The notes under the pieces were generated by a model. The model saw nothing but the letters and a program-made list of their open reading frames with translations. It was not told the origin of the DNA and did no database searches. Of a DNA stretch of 64,000 bases, positions 36,958 to 48,935 are shown in pieces. Origin of the DNA: Balaenoptera acutorostrata (lineage: Eukaryota; Chordata; Mammalia; Artiodactyla; Balaenopteridae); contig NC_080079.1 of NCBI RefSeq assembly GCF_949987535.1, positions 9,567,285-9,631,284 on the forward strand, in the 5' to 3' direction. The translations under genes were made by a program, and so were the position numbers. Numbering within the stretch: position 1 is the first letter of the stretch; each line of letters begins with the position of its first letter.

Positions 36958-38714
36958 TCTCTGCTTTTCCTCTGGTCTTTTTTTGGATGGAGAAGTTTAT
37001 TACATAACAGTGCTTTCAGTGTTATTTTTTTTTTAAAAAGTATGTGGAATATTCCCTTATTGAAATTACAGTCTGGGAGCAAACCAAGAACATTCAGGAC
37101 CCACAGACAGCATTGAGGAATGCTGGACTATTCCATGGATACTTGTCATCTGAAGAAAAGGGAGAGGACTCTGAATTCAAGAATCTGCAGTTTACCTTTA
37201 AAACCTCCTTGTCATCACCATCATCCTGCCTTGCATGTGCAAAGCACTTGTATGTTTCCAGCAAAAATATTTATTGAGCCCCTTCTGTATGCTTACATGC
37301 TGGGCCCTGGATCCTCCAGACAGGCATTAGCCCCTCTGACAACACAAATTAGAACAGTGAGGTCAAGAGAATGATCCAAAGTCACAGAAAGGGACTGAGC
37401 ACATGACTTTCCCTCCCCTCACAGGCACTTCCTAGCTCCTTCCCTGCTCTATTTTTTCTGCTTTATTTTTTTCTCCTTAGCAATGATCACGTTCCCACAC
37501 ATTATATATTTTACTTATTTATCTTGTTTATTCTCTGCGTGTCGCACTAGAATGTAACGTCCACACCCACAGGGATTTTATCTGTTTTGTATCCTCAGTG
37601 CCTAGAACAGAAATATTTGTTGAATGATGGATGCCACCAGCCCGCTTTATGAACAGAGTCAGAATCAGAAGTCAACAGAAGGAGCAACTCCAGCAGTAAA
37701 CTCCTGTTTTTACTAGAAATCAGAACGCAGAGAGAACAAGAATCAAACATGAATCAAACATTCTCTGAACCCAGATTTCTTCCTTTCTTATTCCCTCCAG
37801 AAACTGGGTAGCAAAGAGTTAAAGACAGCTCTTTCTTATTTTTCAGTGTAAAAATGAAACTCACACCCTGGGAAGGGAGTTGGTGGGGTTGCTTTTGAGG
37901 TTAAGGAGTCAGAAGAGTGGCCCTCCCATGTACCTGGCCTTAGCCAAGCCACATAGGAAGGGTGATTCTCAGTCATCACCCAGGATGGGGTGGGATTAGG
38001 TGACCTGCCCAGAATACAGATCAGGTAACTGATTCTCCTTCTGGGGCTAATTCTTGTGTCCCAGGGCTGGAACACAATCCTCCTTCAGGGAGGAGCTCTG
38101 AGGGACCATCCATATGCCATGCTTACTGAGGTACAAGAACAGGATTTCCAAAAGGTCAGCAACCAATCTCGAATTCCAGGCTCACAGAGGAAAAAAAATC
38201 GAGGGTCAGGGGAGATGATTGCCTCCAAGACCTTTAGAGAGCAGGACCACCTGCCCTAGGTGCACTTTCCTGCCTCAGGACGAACAGGCAACAAAAAAGG
38301 GAACCTGGCACTGAATATCGCCTGATACCGCAAGACCCCTAAAGGTCCCCAGCAACCCATGTGATCTCTGGGGTCTGGTGAGGTTCCAGCCCCATCAGAC
38401 ACCCCAGTTAGGTCATACATTAATTATCCTGACTACATGTGGCAGGTCTGGGATTCTGGGAAGCCCTAAAATTGTGGCGCACACAATGCCTGGATCTTCC
38501 AAGCACGTGGACTCTTGCTCCAGTGTGGCGAGAAAACTTGAAAAGGAAGATTTTCTGAAGCCAAGGTGCATGTCCAGGGCCACAGCCGGGTAGCTAATTG
38601 CCATACTGAAGTGGGGAACATTCAAGAGGGTGAAGGGCTCTTTCCAGACAAGGCTGGGGGAGGATCTGGGAATGAGTCCATCTTGGGCTCTGGGAATTCC
38701 TCCTCAGACCCCGG
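36958..38714. other. Spacer between the inverted copies
   Basis: It holds a MIR/L2 mix at about 37255-37640, including 'agaatgtaacgtccaca' and 'cagtgcctagaacag' typical of the L2 3' end. The rest looks unique. No gene was seen. Confidence 0.5.
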
Positions 38715-38786
38715 CAACTCACCTGTCTAATGCTAGCCAAGCTCCTCCTCAAGTCAGAGGCCAGTGGTTTCTCTCATCCATCTTGC
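38715..38786 (-). repeat. 72-bp inverted repeat, copy B (likely source)
   Basis: From CAACTCACCTGTCTAATG to CATCCATCTTGC, it is the exact reverse complement of copy A. Its flanks are ordinary unique sequence, so it is more likely the donor. It is followed by CGTTTG, whose complement CAAACG shares AAAC with the tract next to copy A. Confidence 0.97.
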
Positions 38787-38919
38787 CGTTTGTCAGAAGT
38801 GTTTGTTTACATTCGACAAGAACCAGTGCCTCAAGTGTTCGGGAAGGCTGACGTGTGCCGTGCTGTGACCCCCAGGGGAAGGGAAGCAGAGGTCACAGCT
38901 TCCACCAGCTGACACTATG

Positions 38920-39150
38920 GACACAAGCAAAAAGCCTGGTCTCCGGAGTCCATCTGAGCTGACTAGCCATGACCTTGGGCTTGTTACCTTATTTCTCTGA
39001 GCCTCAACATTTCCTCATCTGTAAAATGGAGTTGATAACAATTCCTACTTCACAGCCTCTGCATACGTCTTAAATGAAATAATGCACGTGAAGCTCTTAG
39101 CCAAGTGCCTGGCACACATTACTGGCTCCATCAATAGTACCTTGTTTAGC
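38920..39150 (+). repeat. MIR SINE remnant
   Basis: 'tagccatgaccttgggcttg', 'cctcatctgtaaaatgga', then 'aagtgcctggcacacatt'. A well-preserved MIR order. Confidence 0.85.
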
Positions 39151-39404
39151 CCAATTCCTGAGCCCACCTGAGCAAGGTGGATGACACATTCAGAGTCTCT
39201 CACCTGGGTATGGGCAGTGGGTATGCTGGGCAGTGGGTATGCTGTGGACCGCCCACATATCTGGATGACCAGGATAGAAGTACTCATTGTGGTCTAGGAC
39301 CTTGGGAAATTTGATATGGCTGGGGAGCAGGGCCATGTGGATATGGTGCTGGGGAATAAGAAGGGGCTGATTTGGAAGGACCCAGGATGCCAGTCTTGGG
39401 GGAA

Positions 39405-39870
39405 TGTGATGACTGATTTTATGTTTCAACTTGACTGGGTTAAGGGATGCCCAAATAGCTGGTAAAACATTATTTCTGGGTGTGTTGATGAACGTGTCTC
39501 TGGAAGAGATTAACATTTGGATCAGTAGACAGAGTAAAGAAGATCACCCTCTCCAGTATGGGTGGGCACCATCCAATCCGTTTAAGGCCTGAGTAGAATG
39601 GAAAGGCAGGGGTAGGGTGAATTCACTCTCTCTACTTGAGCTGAGACATCCATCTTCCCCTGCCCTCAAATATTGGACCCCTGATTCTCAGGCCTTTGGA
39701 CTCATTCTGAATTACACCACTGGTTTCCTGGCTCTCCAGCTTGTAGACAGCAGGTAATGGGACTTCTCTATAACTATGCAAGACATTTCCAATAATAAAC
39801 ATCCTACCATAACTCTATCTATCTACCCATCTCCTATTTGTCTTTTTCTCTGGAGATCCCTAATACAGGG
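39405..39870 (+). mobile_element. ERVL/MaLR-type LTR remnant
   Basis: It has the order of an old mammalian LTR: 'atgtttcaacttgactgggt', 'gattaacatttggatcagta', 'ggtgggcaccatccaatcc', and 'tttctctggagatccctaat' at the end. The exact family is uncertain. No internal viral genes are attached. Confidence 0.6.
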
Positions 39871-40690
39871 GGACTTCAATTTGCTTTCCCAAGTATCCCC
39901 CCACCCCCTTCTCCTGGCCACAAAAATACATAAATATAATTAGATTAGAGCAGGATTGTGACGACTTCTTCATCATTTTCAATCATCTTCGCTCCTTCAG
40001 AAACATTTCACTTTCACCTGGAACCACCCCCCGGCCCCTCCCCCATCTGCAGACCTAACAGCAGGGCAGCTCTAAAAATAGCTTGCCTTCCAGACCCCCT
40101 GGCACGTAAATACATCTTTGTTCTCGGCTGGCATTTAATAACTGTACTTTATGGTGAAACAAAAGCTGTAATCAGAGTCCAACAATGGAAGCTGCAGCCA
40201 GCGCTGAACAATACTCAGAATTCCCATGGTGATCCCCGCCCCCAATCCGCAGCTGTGAGAACCAGAAGTCTCAAGCATGAATTCCATTCACAATTATTTG
40301 CCTGGTCCTAGTCCCACTGCGGCTTATTCGAATCAACAGCTTTCCTGCCTCCTCAGCGGGGGTTTCGGGGCTTTCGAGAAGCTGAAAAGGGATGCCAAGC
40401 TTGAGCCCCTGCCAAGAGCAGCCTGCGCAGGTGTGCACGAGGGGGCTGGCCCTGAGAAGTCTGCACGGTCGCTCGGTGACAGGGCCAGACTGCCCCGAGG
40501 CTGGAGGCTTCAGCAGCTGTCTCAGTACCAGCAATTCATGCAAGACTTCCTTCAGATAAAAGAGAGCTTTGCACTGATTTTCTTATCCAGCACTGCAGTC
40601 TGTGCATTCCAGGATAAGCCCAGCAGCTGGCTTCTCCTGCCAGGTTCAAGTCCTAGAACCTCAGAGAGAGAAGGTCTTTAAGAGGGACTA
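39871..40690. other. Intergenic sequence, no feature recognised
   Basis: Moderately GC-rich, with overlapping short open frames on both strands (for example 40277-40681 and 40271-40543) that resemble no protein I know. No repeat was identified. Confidence 0.4.
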
Positions 40691-40815
40691 TTCCAGTGGG
40701 TCTCAAGCCTTGTTGCATGTTAGGATCATTGGGAGTGCTTTAATAAAATTCTTAGGACAAGACCCCATCCCAGACCAATTGAATCAGAATCTCTGGCACT
40801 GAGGAATTGACCTTA
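40690..40815 (+). mobile_element. MER5-like DNA-transposon remnant
   Basis: 'cagtgggtctcaagccttg', 'ggatcattgggagtgcttt', 'aattgaatcagaatctctgg'. It lacks the far terminus. Confidence 0.6.
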
Positions 40816-40867
40816 GTATTATTTATTTCTTTTTTCTTTTGTTTTGTTTTGAAGTATAACTTAAATA

Positions 40868-41240
40868 TAGTGTTATGGGCTGAATGTGTCCCCCCCAAAA
40901 TTATATGTTGAAGCCCCCATTCCCAAAGTGACTATATTTGGAGATAGGGTTTTTACGGAGGTAATTAAGATTAAATGAGGCCATAGAAGTGGGGCCCTGA
41001 TCCAATAGCATTAGTGTCCATACAAGAAGAGACACCAGAGATCACACCTCCCCAAAATGTGAAGACTCAGCACAAAGGTGGCCATCTGCAAGTCAGGTAG
41101 AGAGCCATCACTAGGAATGGAATCAGCCAGCACCTTGATCTTGGACTTCCAGCCTCCAGAACTGAGAGAAATCAATTTCTGTTTAAGCCACCCAGTCTGT
41201 GCGGTATTTTGTTACAGCAGCTGGAGCTAAGACACATAGT
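40868..41240 (+). mobile_element. MLT1-type MaLR LTR
   Basis: It starts 'gttatgggctgaatgtgtcc', passes 'ttatatgttgaagcccccat', 'ccttgatcttggacttccag' and 'cctccagaactgagagaaat', and ends 'taagccacccagtctgtg' with 'cagcagctggagctaagaca'. This is the usual MLT1 layout. Solo LTR; no coding remnant. Confidence 0.85.
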
Positions 41241-41269
41241 AAAGTCTACAGTTCTTAAATATACAGGCC

Positions 41270-41600
41270 AATAAGCTGTGTAAGCACGATCCACATCAAG
41301 ATACATTTCTCACACCCCAAAAGTCTTCCTGTGCCAGCCAGAGGTAACCACTGCTTGATTTCTATCACCATAGATTAGTTTTGCCTGTTCTTGAATTTCA
41401 TGTAATTGTAATTACACACCATATTGTATACTCTTTGGGGTCTAACTTCTTCTGCTCAACATTGTGTTTGTTTTTGTGTTTGAGATTTATCTATGTCATT
41501 GGGTGTTGTAACAATTTGTTCTTTTATTGCTGTGTAACATTTCATTTTGCGAATAAAGCACTATTTATCTATTCTATAGGTGGCCGTTTTGGTTGTTTCC
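41270..41600 (-). mobile_element. Old L1M-type fragment, antisense
   Basis: 'agaggtaaccactgcttgat', 'tttcatgtaattgtaattac' and 'gggtctaacttcttctgctc' match the antisense 3' part of old L1s. A second such piece lies at 56266-56895. Confidence 0.6.
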
Positions 41601-41936
41601 CCTCCTATTTCTTTTTCCATGTTGCTCCCTGTGCCCAGAGTGGCTTTTCCCTCCAGCTCCATTCGGCCCCCTGATCTCTTACAAATAAAACCTGCCTACC
41701 ACTAAGACCCCAGTCGAAACTCATGGTCTCTTAGAATCTCTCTGACCTTTCATAGAGAAATGACCCTCTCTCCTCTGTGACCCCACTGCTCCACAGGTTG
41801 AAATTATAGGGGCATCTCTGTCAAGGGACCATGATTTCCTCAAGTGCAGGGACCATGTCTTAATTATCTCTATAGTCTCAGCACAGTGCCCTGGAGATAG
41901 GAGGGGTTCAAGAAATAATGGCTGACATAACACTGT

Positions 41937-42000
41937 AAATTAATTAATTAATTTTAAATTAAATTAATTAAAGAAAGAAAGAAAGAAGGCAGAAAGAAAG
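41937..42000. repeat. (AATT)n and (GAAA)n simple repeats
   Basis: (AATT)n-like sequence is followed directly by (AAAG)n. Confidence 0.85.
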
Positions 42001-44000
42001 AGTGGCTGGTTTCTGGGAGGCAGGCCCCCTACCAGGGACGGTGGGGACACCTGGGGGCAGATCTGGCTTTGGGAAGGGAGGCCCGCAGAAACTAAGCAGG
42101 TTCCAGGCCTAGAAATGGCCCAGAGACCACGAAAGACACCTGACAGGAAGTCCAGTGGGACAGACTGGGTGTGAGCACAGCATGCAGCTGCCCAGGGCTC
42201 ACACCCAGTAGCGGCCCCAGTGTCCTAATTCCAAGCCCCAGGCTTAGCTCTGGATGCTGAGCCCCACGCAGCACCTGTGGAGATGGGCTCAGGAGGCTGG
42301 GAGGATGGAGCCCTTAGGCAGGGTATCAGTGGGCCCAGCCAGCTCCAAGGGACTGGGAGCTCCTAAGTCCTGACATGGCCCGGAGCTCTGTCTTAAGAAC
42401 TGCCACATGGCCCTTGATCCCTCATGATTGCCACTCCCCTTCCAGTGGGACATTTGGAGTTATCCAGGAAGCTGGGTTAGAGGAGCTGGGTTAGTGGGAT
42501 TCATTGGATTTGCTGCTGCAGGATTTCTTTTTCTGATTTCTCTCTTGTCCTTCATTTAAGTCACTTACATAAGGCCACCAATACAGTTCTCAATCCAGTA
42601 TGGCAACCCAACAGCACTACTTAGAAAGCTCAGCCTCTGAATTAACAGCTCTTCGACAATTCATGCTTTTTGTCACAGAAAGATGATTAGCATTGTTTAG
42701 AAAACCTGCTTTCACAAAGACTTAAATGATTGCATGTCTTAAAATGATTAGCTCACTAGTGGTTTATAATTTTATGTCCTTCACATGTCTGTGATCTAAG
42801 TTTTTGACCCACGATTTTGTTGCAAAGGGATGCTGTTGGTGCCAGACAGACCTGAGTTCGAATCTACCACTTGCTGGCTGTGTAACTGAGCCACTCAATT
42901 GCATGTTCTGAGCTTCAGTTTCCTGTTTGCCAAATGATCCCTCTGCTGTGTAGCAGTTGTGAGGATGGGGCTTAGTGCATCCAGGTGCTCAATAACAGCT
43001 ACCATGATGGTGTCCACCTGGCCATTGAAGAAGGCTCACGCCCCTCCCCTCCTCAGCCCCATCCCTGGATTCATCATTTTTATTTCCTAACAACAAACAA
43101 GCTTTGCTCTGGAAGCTTTCCTGGTTATCCTGAAATGCCCTCCCCCATTTCATTCTCCTGCCCACATGCTGCCCGCCAGACTGTTTGTTTTGGATGCAGG
43201 AGGCCAGCCAGGGAGTGGCAGGCCTGCCCATGCAGTTCCTTGAAACCAAAGTTGCTCCCTGAGTCATTGCTGGGAGAAGCCAGTACATCCGAGCACCTAC
43301 ACAGGCATGTCAGAGGTAGGATACCCTGTGGGTGCACAGGCAGAGTTATGGGGGACAGAGGGCCTATGAGCCAAGCACATGGTGTAGGCTTTATCTTGGG
43401 AGATTCGGAGAAGGGGCATTGAAAGTCTTTAAATAAGAAAGGGACATGATCAGATTTGTGGGTTAGAAAAGTCCTCCGAACTTTTCGATGAGTCTTTCCG
43501 GAAGGGAAAACCCCACTTATATTCTAGCATCTTCTTCCTTTGCCCAGTACAGGTTTTCTGCTCTAGCCAACCCCCTACACAGACTCTCTGCACCTCTGCC
43601 CCATTGGAGTGCTCTCCACATGGCAACGTTTTCCCTGTACTTCAAGGCCTGGCTTGGTTCTTCCGCCTCCAGAAATCCTTTCCTGCCCCTCAGCACATGT
43701 TCACTGCTCCCTTCCCAGAACCCAGGGTTCTTTCCCACACACCCAGCAGCCAGAGCCACTCAGAACTTGCTACTCTATGTGGCTAATTCTTGGTGCACAC
43801 AATGCTGTTGCAAGAACAAAACTTTGCAGTCAGAAAATCCAAGTTCAAGTTCAGATTCTGTCCTTAGCAGTTTGTGATCTTCAGCCTCTCACTCAGCTTC
43901 TCTGAGCCACACTTTGCTCATTTGCTTGATAGGCATCTCCCAGGACTGGGGTAAGTATCAAAAGAATGTAAAAGCACTCTGGAAACAGTGATTTAAAAAA
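42001..44000. other. Intergenic sequence with MIR copies
   Basis: MIR remnants lie at about 42830-42990 (+; 'gacagacctgagttcgaatc') and 43815-43985 (+; 'aaaatccaagttcaagttc'). Around 43480-43780 the text resembles L2. Overlapping short open frames at 42985-43422 and 43488-43905 have no recognisable product. Confidence 0.55.
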
Positions 44001-44212
44001 TAAATAAATAAATAAAATGATCTTTATTCCTAGATAACATGATTGTCCACAAAATCCAAAGAAATCTACAAAAAAAGCTAGTAGAATGAGTTTATGGTGG
44101 CAGAATACAAGAGCAATACCCAAAACCTATTTTATTTCTATATATTAGCAAGTGAGAGAAGCCAGACCCATACGCAAGAAAAACATAAAGAGGAAAAGAA
44201 CATTACTCTCCC

Positions 44213-44347
44213 ATGAAAATTCCCTGGTGGTCCAGTGGTTAGGACTCCACACTTTCACTGCCGAGGGCCCAGGTTCAATTCTTGGTTGGGGAACTAAGAT
44301 CCCATAAGCCGCGCAGAGCAGCCAAGAAAAAACAAACAAACAAACAA
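44213..44347 (+). mobile_element. Short Bov-tA-like tRNA-derived SINE
   Basis: 'ttccctggtggtccagtggt', 'cccaggttcaattcttggtt', 'ggaactaagatcccataagc', then (AAAC)n. It is flanked by near-identical 14-mers (AACATTACTCTCCC at 44199-44212; one mismatch at 44348-44361). It is inserted in an old L1 fragment (about 44000-44560). Older than the CHR copies, judging by divergence. Confidence 0.88.
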
Positions 44348-44559
44348 AACATTAGTCTCCCTCCAAAAAACATACTCCATGATTCCTGTTCTACTGTATA
44401 AACTGTAGAAAATGCAAATGAATTTATAGTTACAGAGAAATCAGAGGATGGAAAGGTAAAGAGGGGCAAGAGGAGGGATTACACAGTTTTGGGGGCAATT
44501 AAAATGTTTACTATTGTGATTGTGTTGTTGTGTAAACAGTGATGTTAAACAAAAAGGGG

Positions 44560-44790
44560 AAAAGGCATGGGCTGGAGAGCCAGGGAGACCTGGGGTGGGA
44601 CCTTGGCTCTGTCTCCCACTGGTTGACTGTCTCTAGGCAGGCCATCCAGTGTCTCTGGGCTAACTAACTTTTCTCCTCTGTAGGTGGGAAGCTTAGTACT
44701 TGCCTCCGGGATTAATGTGAGGATCAAATATGTCAAGAGGTCGGCACCTTGCCGGGCACATAGTAGCCTGGCAATGGATGTTAGCGCCCT
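44560..44790 (+). repeat. MIR SINE remnant
   Basis: 'catgggctggagagccaggg', then 'gcacatagtagcctggcaat' at its end. Confidence 0.7.
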
Positions 44791-44884
44791 GCCCTCCTCA
44801 CTGCCAAACAACAGTGCTTTGGACATGGGAGTACGGATATGTGTGCTGATTGCCCAGCTGATTTAATTACTGACCAACCAAATA

Positions 44885-45060
44885 AAGGGATGAATGTATT
44901 GGTGGATAGATGGGTGGGTAGATGGATAGATGAGTGGACTGGGAGACAAATATCCAACTGAATCAACAGATAAATCCATGAGTGGATGACCAAATGGATA
45001 GCTGAAAAAATCAAGGAGCAAACGAATGCCTGAATGAATGAATAACGAATGGAGTGAGCA
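44885..45060. repeat. Degenerate (GGAT/GAAT)n tandem repeat
   Basis: Repeats of GGATAGAT, GGGTAGAT and GAATGAAT run over about 170 bases with many substitutions. Open frames on the minus strand here (Ile/His/Pro-rich) are by-products. Confidence 0.8.
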
Positions 45061-46278
45061 CATCACTAAATGAGTGACAAGAGGGACATGGCAGTAAATG
45101 ACTGTTCTCCTTCAGCCCAGAGGCCCACCCTCCCCTCGGCCTTTGTGCTGTGAGTAAGGCATCAGTTACCTTGCAGGCTCTCTCTTAGTGGCAGGCAGAT
45201 GCCCCTGCCAGGTAACCAGGGTAACCTGGTGCCTGAAGAGAAGCAGCATTTGGCTCCTTGGAAATCCCATCTCGGCCTACCTTAGCAACAAGGACAAACG
45301 TTCTGGGACTGCACAGACTGGAGACAGTGACCCCTCTGAGCGGCCAGTGGCCAAGCTCAGGCCAGGTGCTTGCCCACTTGGGCTGGGGTGGTGTCCTTGG
45401 TGGTCACCGACCTCCTGCTGAGGAAGGGGGGCGTCACTTGTTCCACTAGAGAAGATGCAACGGCCTGAGCAAGCTAGGGAGGTGGGTTAGACTCCCAGGA
45501 AGGGGGGATCTGCAGAGAGCTGGGGCGTGGCCCCATCCTGCTGATGGTGAGCTTGTGGGTCCGGAGACAGCTCCATCAGTCACAGCATCGCCCCTGGGGC
45601 GAGGAGCAAAGACCCATCTGCGAAGGCACCCTGACTGAGAGCCATTCACAGCGCGGGCCTCCTTCTTATAACCTCACTGGGAGGCAGCTGGGCAGTGCTT
45701 TCCTCTCCGTCAACCCATTTATAGATAAAGAGGCCCAGATAGGAGAAAAGGCTTGCCCAGGGTGCGAGAGAAACAGCAGAGAATGAAAAAAATTCCAATC
45801 TCTTGATACCTCCACCCTTCTCTACGGGTACAGGGGACTCAGTTACAAAGGGGGAGGACGACACCCTCTGGCCACCCCAAAGAGGTTGCTCTTTGCTGCT
45901 GTTCCTCTAAAATTGTACTGCATCTATTGCCTGGGTCACTCCCCCAACTAGCTGAGAGCAATCTGTCTCTGAAGTCTCAGGTCACTTTGTTCAAGTCCCT
46001 CTTTCCTCCTCCCTGACTTGCAGTTGTTTAAGTCCTGTCTTCTCTGTGCTGCTGGGCGTGAGCACTTCAGTGGAGAGCACGGCCTCTTCCCCCTCCCCTA
46101 TCCTCCCCCCACACCCGGCACGTGTAACACGGTCCGCGGTAGCCACCAAAGGTTCCACAGCAAGTTAGGGAAAGAGCTGGGTGGCCCAAAGATATGCAGC
46201 CCAACAAGACATAGTCCCTTTTGTCAGGAGGTGAAAACAGAAGACTTCTAGAAACAACAGTGTCTTAACCCAAAAGTA
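45061..46278. other. Intergenic sequence, no gene recognised
   Basis: GC-rich relative to the introns. A reverse MIR lies at about 45690-45800 ('ggcttgcccagggtgcgaga'). Nothing else was identified. Confidence 0.45.
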
Positions 46279-46287
46279 CAGATTTCT

Positions 46288-46922
<635 letters not shown>

Positions 46923-47424
46923 CAGATTTCTAAAGGTGGGCTTCTAGGCAGTTGGATGGGCCTGGGGACAGATAATTAGGCCACAGGCTCTTTTCAGAGG
47001 TTTCATCACATGGTCATTACTAACTCCATCCAGGCATAATTCTCCCTCAAGTGTATCACTTTTCATTTGTCTTAGGACAGACGTGCTCTTTTCTGTGCTC
47101 TATTGGCTTTTCATTCAGGAAGAGAGGGCAAAAATATCCTTTAATTTACCAAAATTGCTTTTTAAATGCATCAGCCAACTCAGGACTATCGGGAAGATAA
47201 TGGTTCTTTCCCCTCATAATGATGGAGTAAATTTCAGCCAAAATGAATTTAAACATTGTTCGTGGGCTATAGTTTTTTATTAATTTCATCAATCATGAGT
47301 AAGCCATTGACCTTCCACGGCTCCAAGCTGTTCTTAGAGAGTCTCTTGCCTTGTTCAAAGCCAGCCTCAAACACAGTTTTCAGCTGGATAACAAGAGGTG
47401 GGTCTTTTTCTCCAGCAGGGCAGT

Positions 47425-47660
47425 GGCTGCGAGCTCTGGAGTCTGACAGTCCCAGGCTCATGTCCTGGCTCTGCTGCTTCTTGGCTCTGTGACTTGGAGA
47501 TTGCTCTGTGCCTCTCTCCTTCCCTTATTTGTCAAGTGAAGATAAAGATGTTATCTGGAACTTTGCAGGGTTGTTTAAAGATTAAATGAAATGATGTATG
47601 TGAGGCACTTATCAAGGGGTCTGTCACATAGTAAACTCAATGAATCTTAGTTATTGTTAT
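47425..47660 (+). repeat. MIR SINE remnant
   Basis: 'ctctggagtctgacagtccc', 'gttgtttaaagattaaatga', then 'ctcaatgaatcttagttatt'. A good MIR order over its full length. Confidence 0.8.
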
Positions 47661-48730
47661 TATTCTAATACAAACACAGCATTATTTTTATTTTGTTGTC
47701 ACTAGGTCTCATGGTGTATCTCTCCACCCTTTATCCCTTTATCAAGCCTTTATCTCTTATGGTTTGGCTACTCCCCCCCACATCTTCCAGTGGTGGTTGG
47801 GTTGCTACCGAGGGCAGGAGAACCAGGCAATGTTCCCTGTTGCATAGAATAGGAGGTGCAGCTGGAAGATGGGCTATAGGCCCTGCCTGTGGGCTAAACG
47901 GGTGTCCAGCATATCCTGGTGCGTGTGCTTGGAGCTCAGTTCCACAGGCGCCCAGTGAGGCCAGGTGCACCCAGCTCGGAGATCCTGCAGGAGAATCCTC
48001 CAGTCCCAAGCTTCTCCAACCACTAAGTACATCACTTCCCACCAAGGATCCGAGGTGGTATGTTGGGATACAGGAAAAACACACAATAAATGTGGTTGCT
48101 TTCCCAGAACACTGATGACTCTTAAAAGCTGGGGGGACAAACATAATTATTAATATTAAAACAAAGGGGCAAAAATGATGGCCTGGAGGGCAGAATGATG
48201 ATGACTTTTGAAGATATTAACCTGGAGGATTTCACCAACACTGTATGCACACGGGACACTGGCCTCTGTCGTACATCAGGGTAAGGTCCACGAAAGGCCA
48301 GTCCGTGAAGCCTCTGCTGGGGCAGGGGGATGAGTTCCAGAAGCGTGGCTCTCCTCCATGCCATCAGGCCAATTCCAGGTCAAGGGGGCACCAGATGACT
48401 TTTGATGGGTTGGACCTCATCGCAGCCAGCTAAAGCCATCCTGCCTCGGGAGCAAACCTTGCTGAAGCACATAAGCCTTGGTGGGAAGGATGGTTCTGGA
48501 GACGGGAGAGCGTGAACGTCCCACAGAGCATGCCCACAGCATTACTTTTGTTAACAGTCTGCGTTAACAGCCCTCCATGTGATCCTGATACGTGCACTCT
48601 CAAGTTAGAGAACGGCTGCTCGAAGAGAGGTTACTTGTGTGACCCGATTCTTGCTCTAAGTTTCAAGGCGCAGAGGTTATCTTTGACTCGGAGGAGGCCT
48701 AAGCCAGGGGATCTTTTCCCCTGATCTAGA
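47661..48730. other. Intergenic sequence, no feature recognised
   Basis: Several overlapping open frames on both strands (for example 47693-48115 and 47731-48144) resemble no known protein and show no consistent coding frame. Confidence 0.4.
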
Positions 48731-48734
48731 CGAT

Positions 48735-48935
48735 AGCATGATGCAGTGGGTAAGGGTGCTTGGAAGCCAGGCAGTTGGCGTTCAAATCCCAGCTCCTCCT
48801 GGGCAGGGCACTCTGGCTCCTTGAGGTTGGATCTCTGATCTGTAACGTGACATGATGACAATGGAAATAACCTAATTGGGTAATGGGGATAAGCCCTTAG
48901 CACTGTGCCTTCCACATGGTAAATGCTCAAGTCAT
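48735..48935 (+). repeat. MIR SINE remnant
   Basis: 'gcatgatgcagtgggtaagg', 'ggcgttcaaatcccagctcc', 'cactgtgccttccacatggt'. Confidence 0.75.

Noticed and set aside
44781..45066. Minus-strand frames rich in Ile/His/Ser/Pro resembling repeat proteins
   Set aside because: They are produced by a degenerate (GGAT)n tandem repeat.
47693..48144. Pair of overlapping frames of about 140 codons on opposite strands
   Set aside because: No recognised domain, and opposite-strand mirroring is typical of chance open frames in GC-rich sequence.
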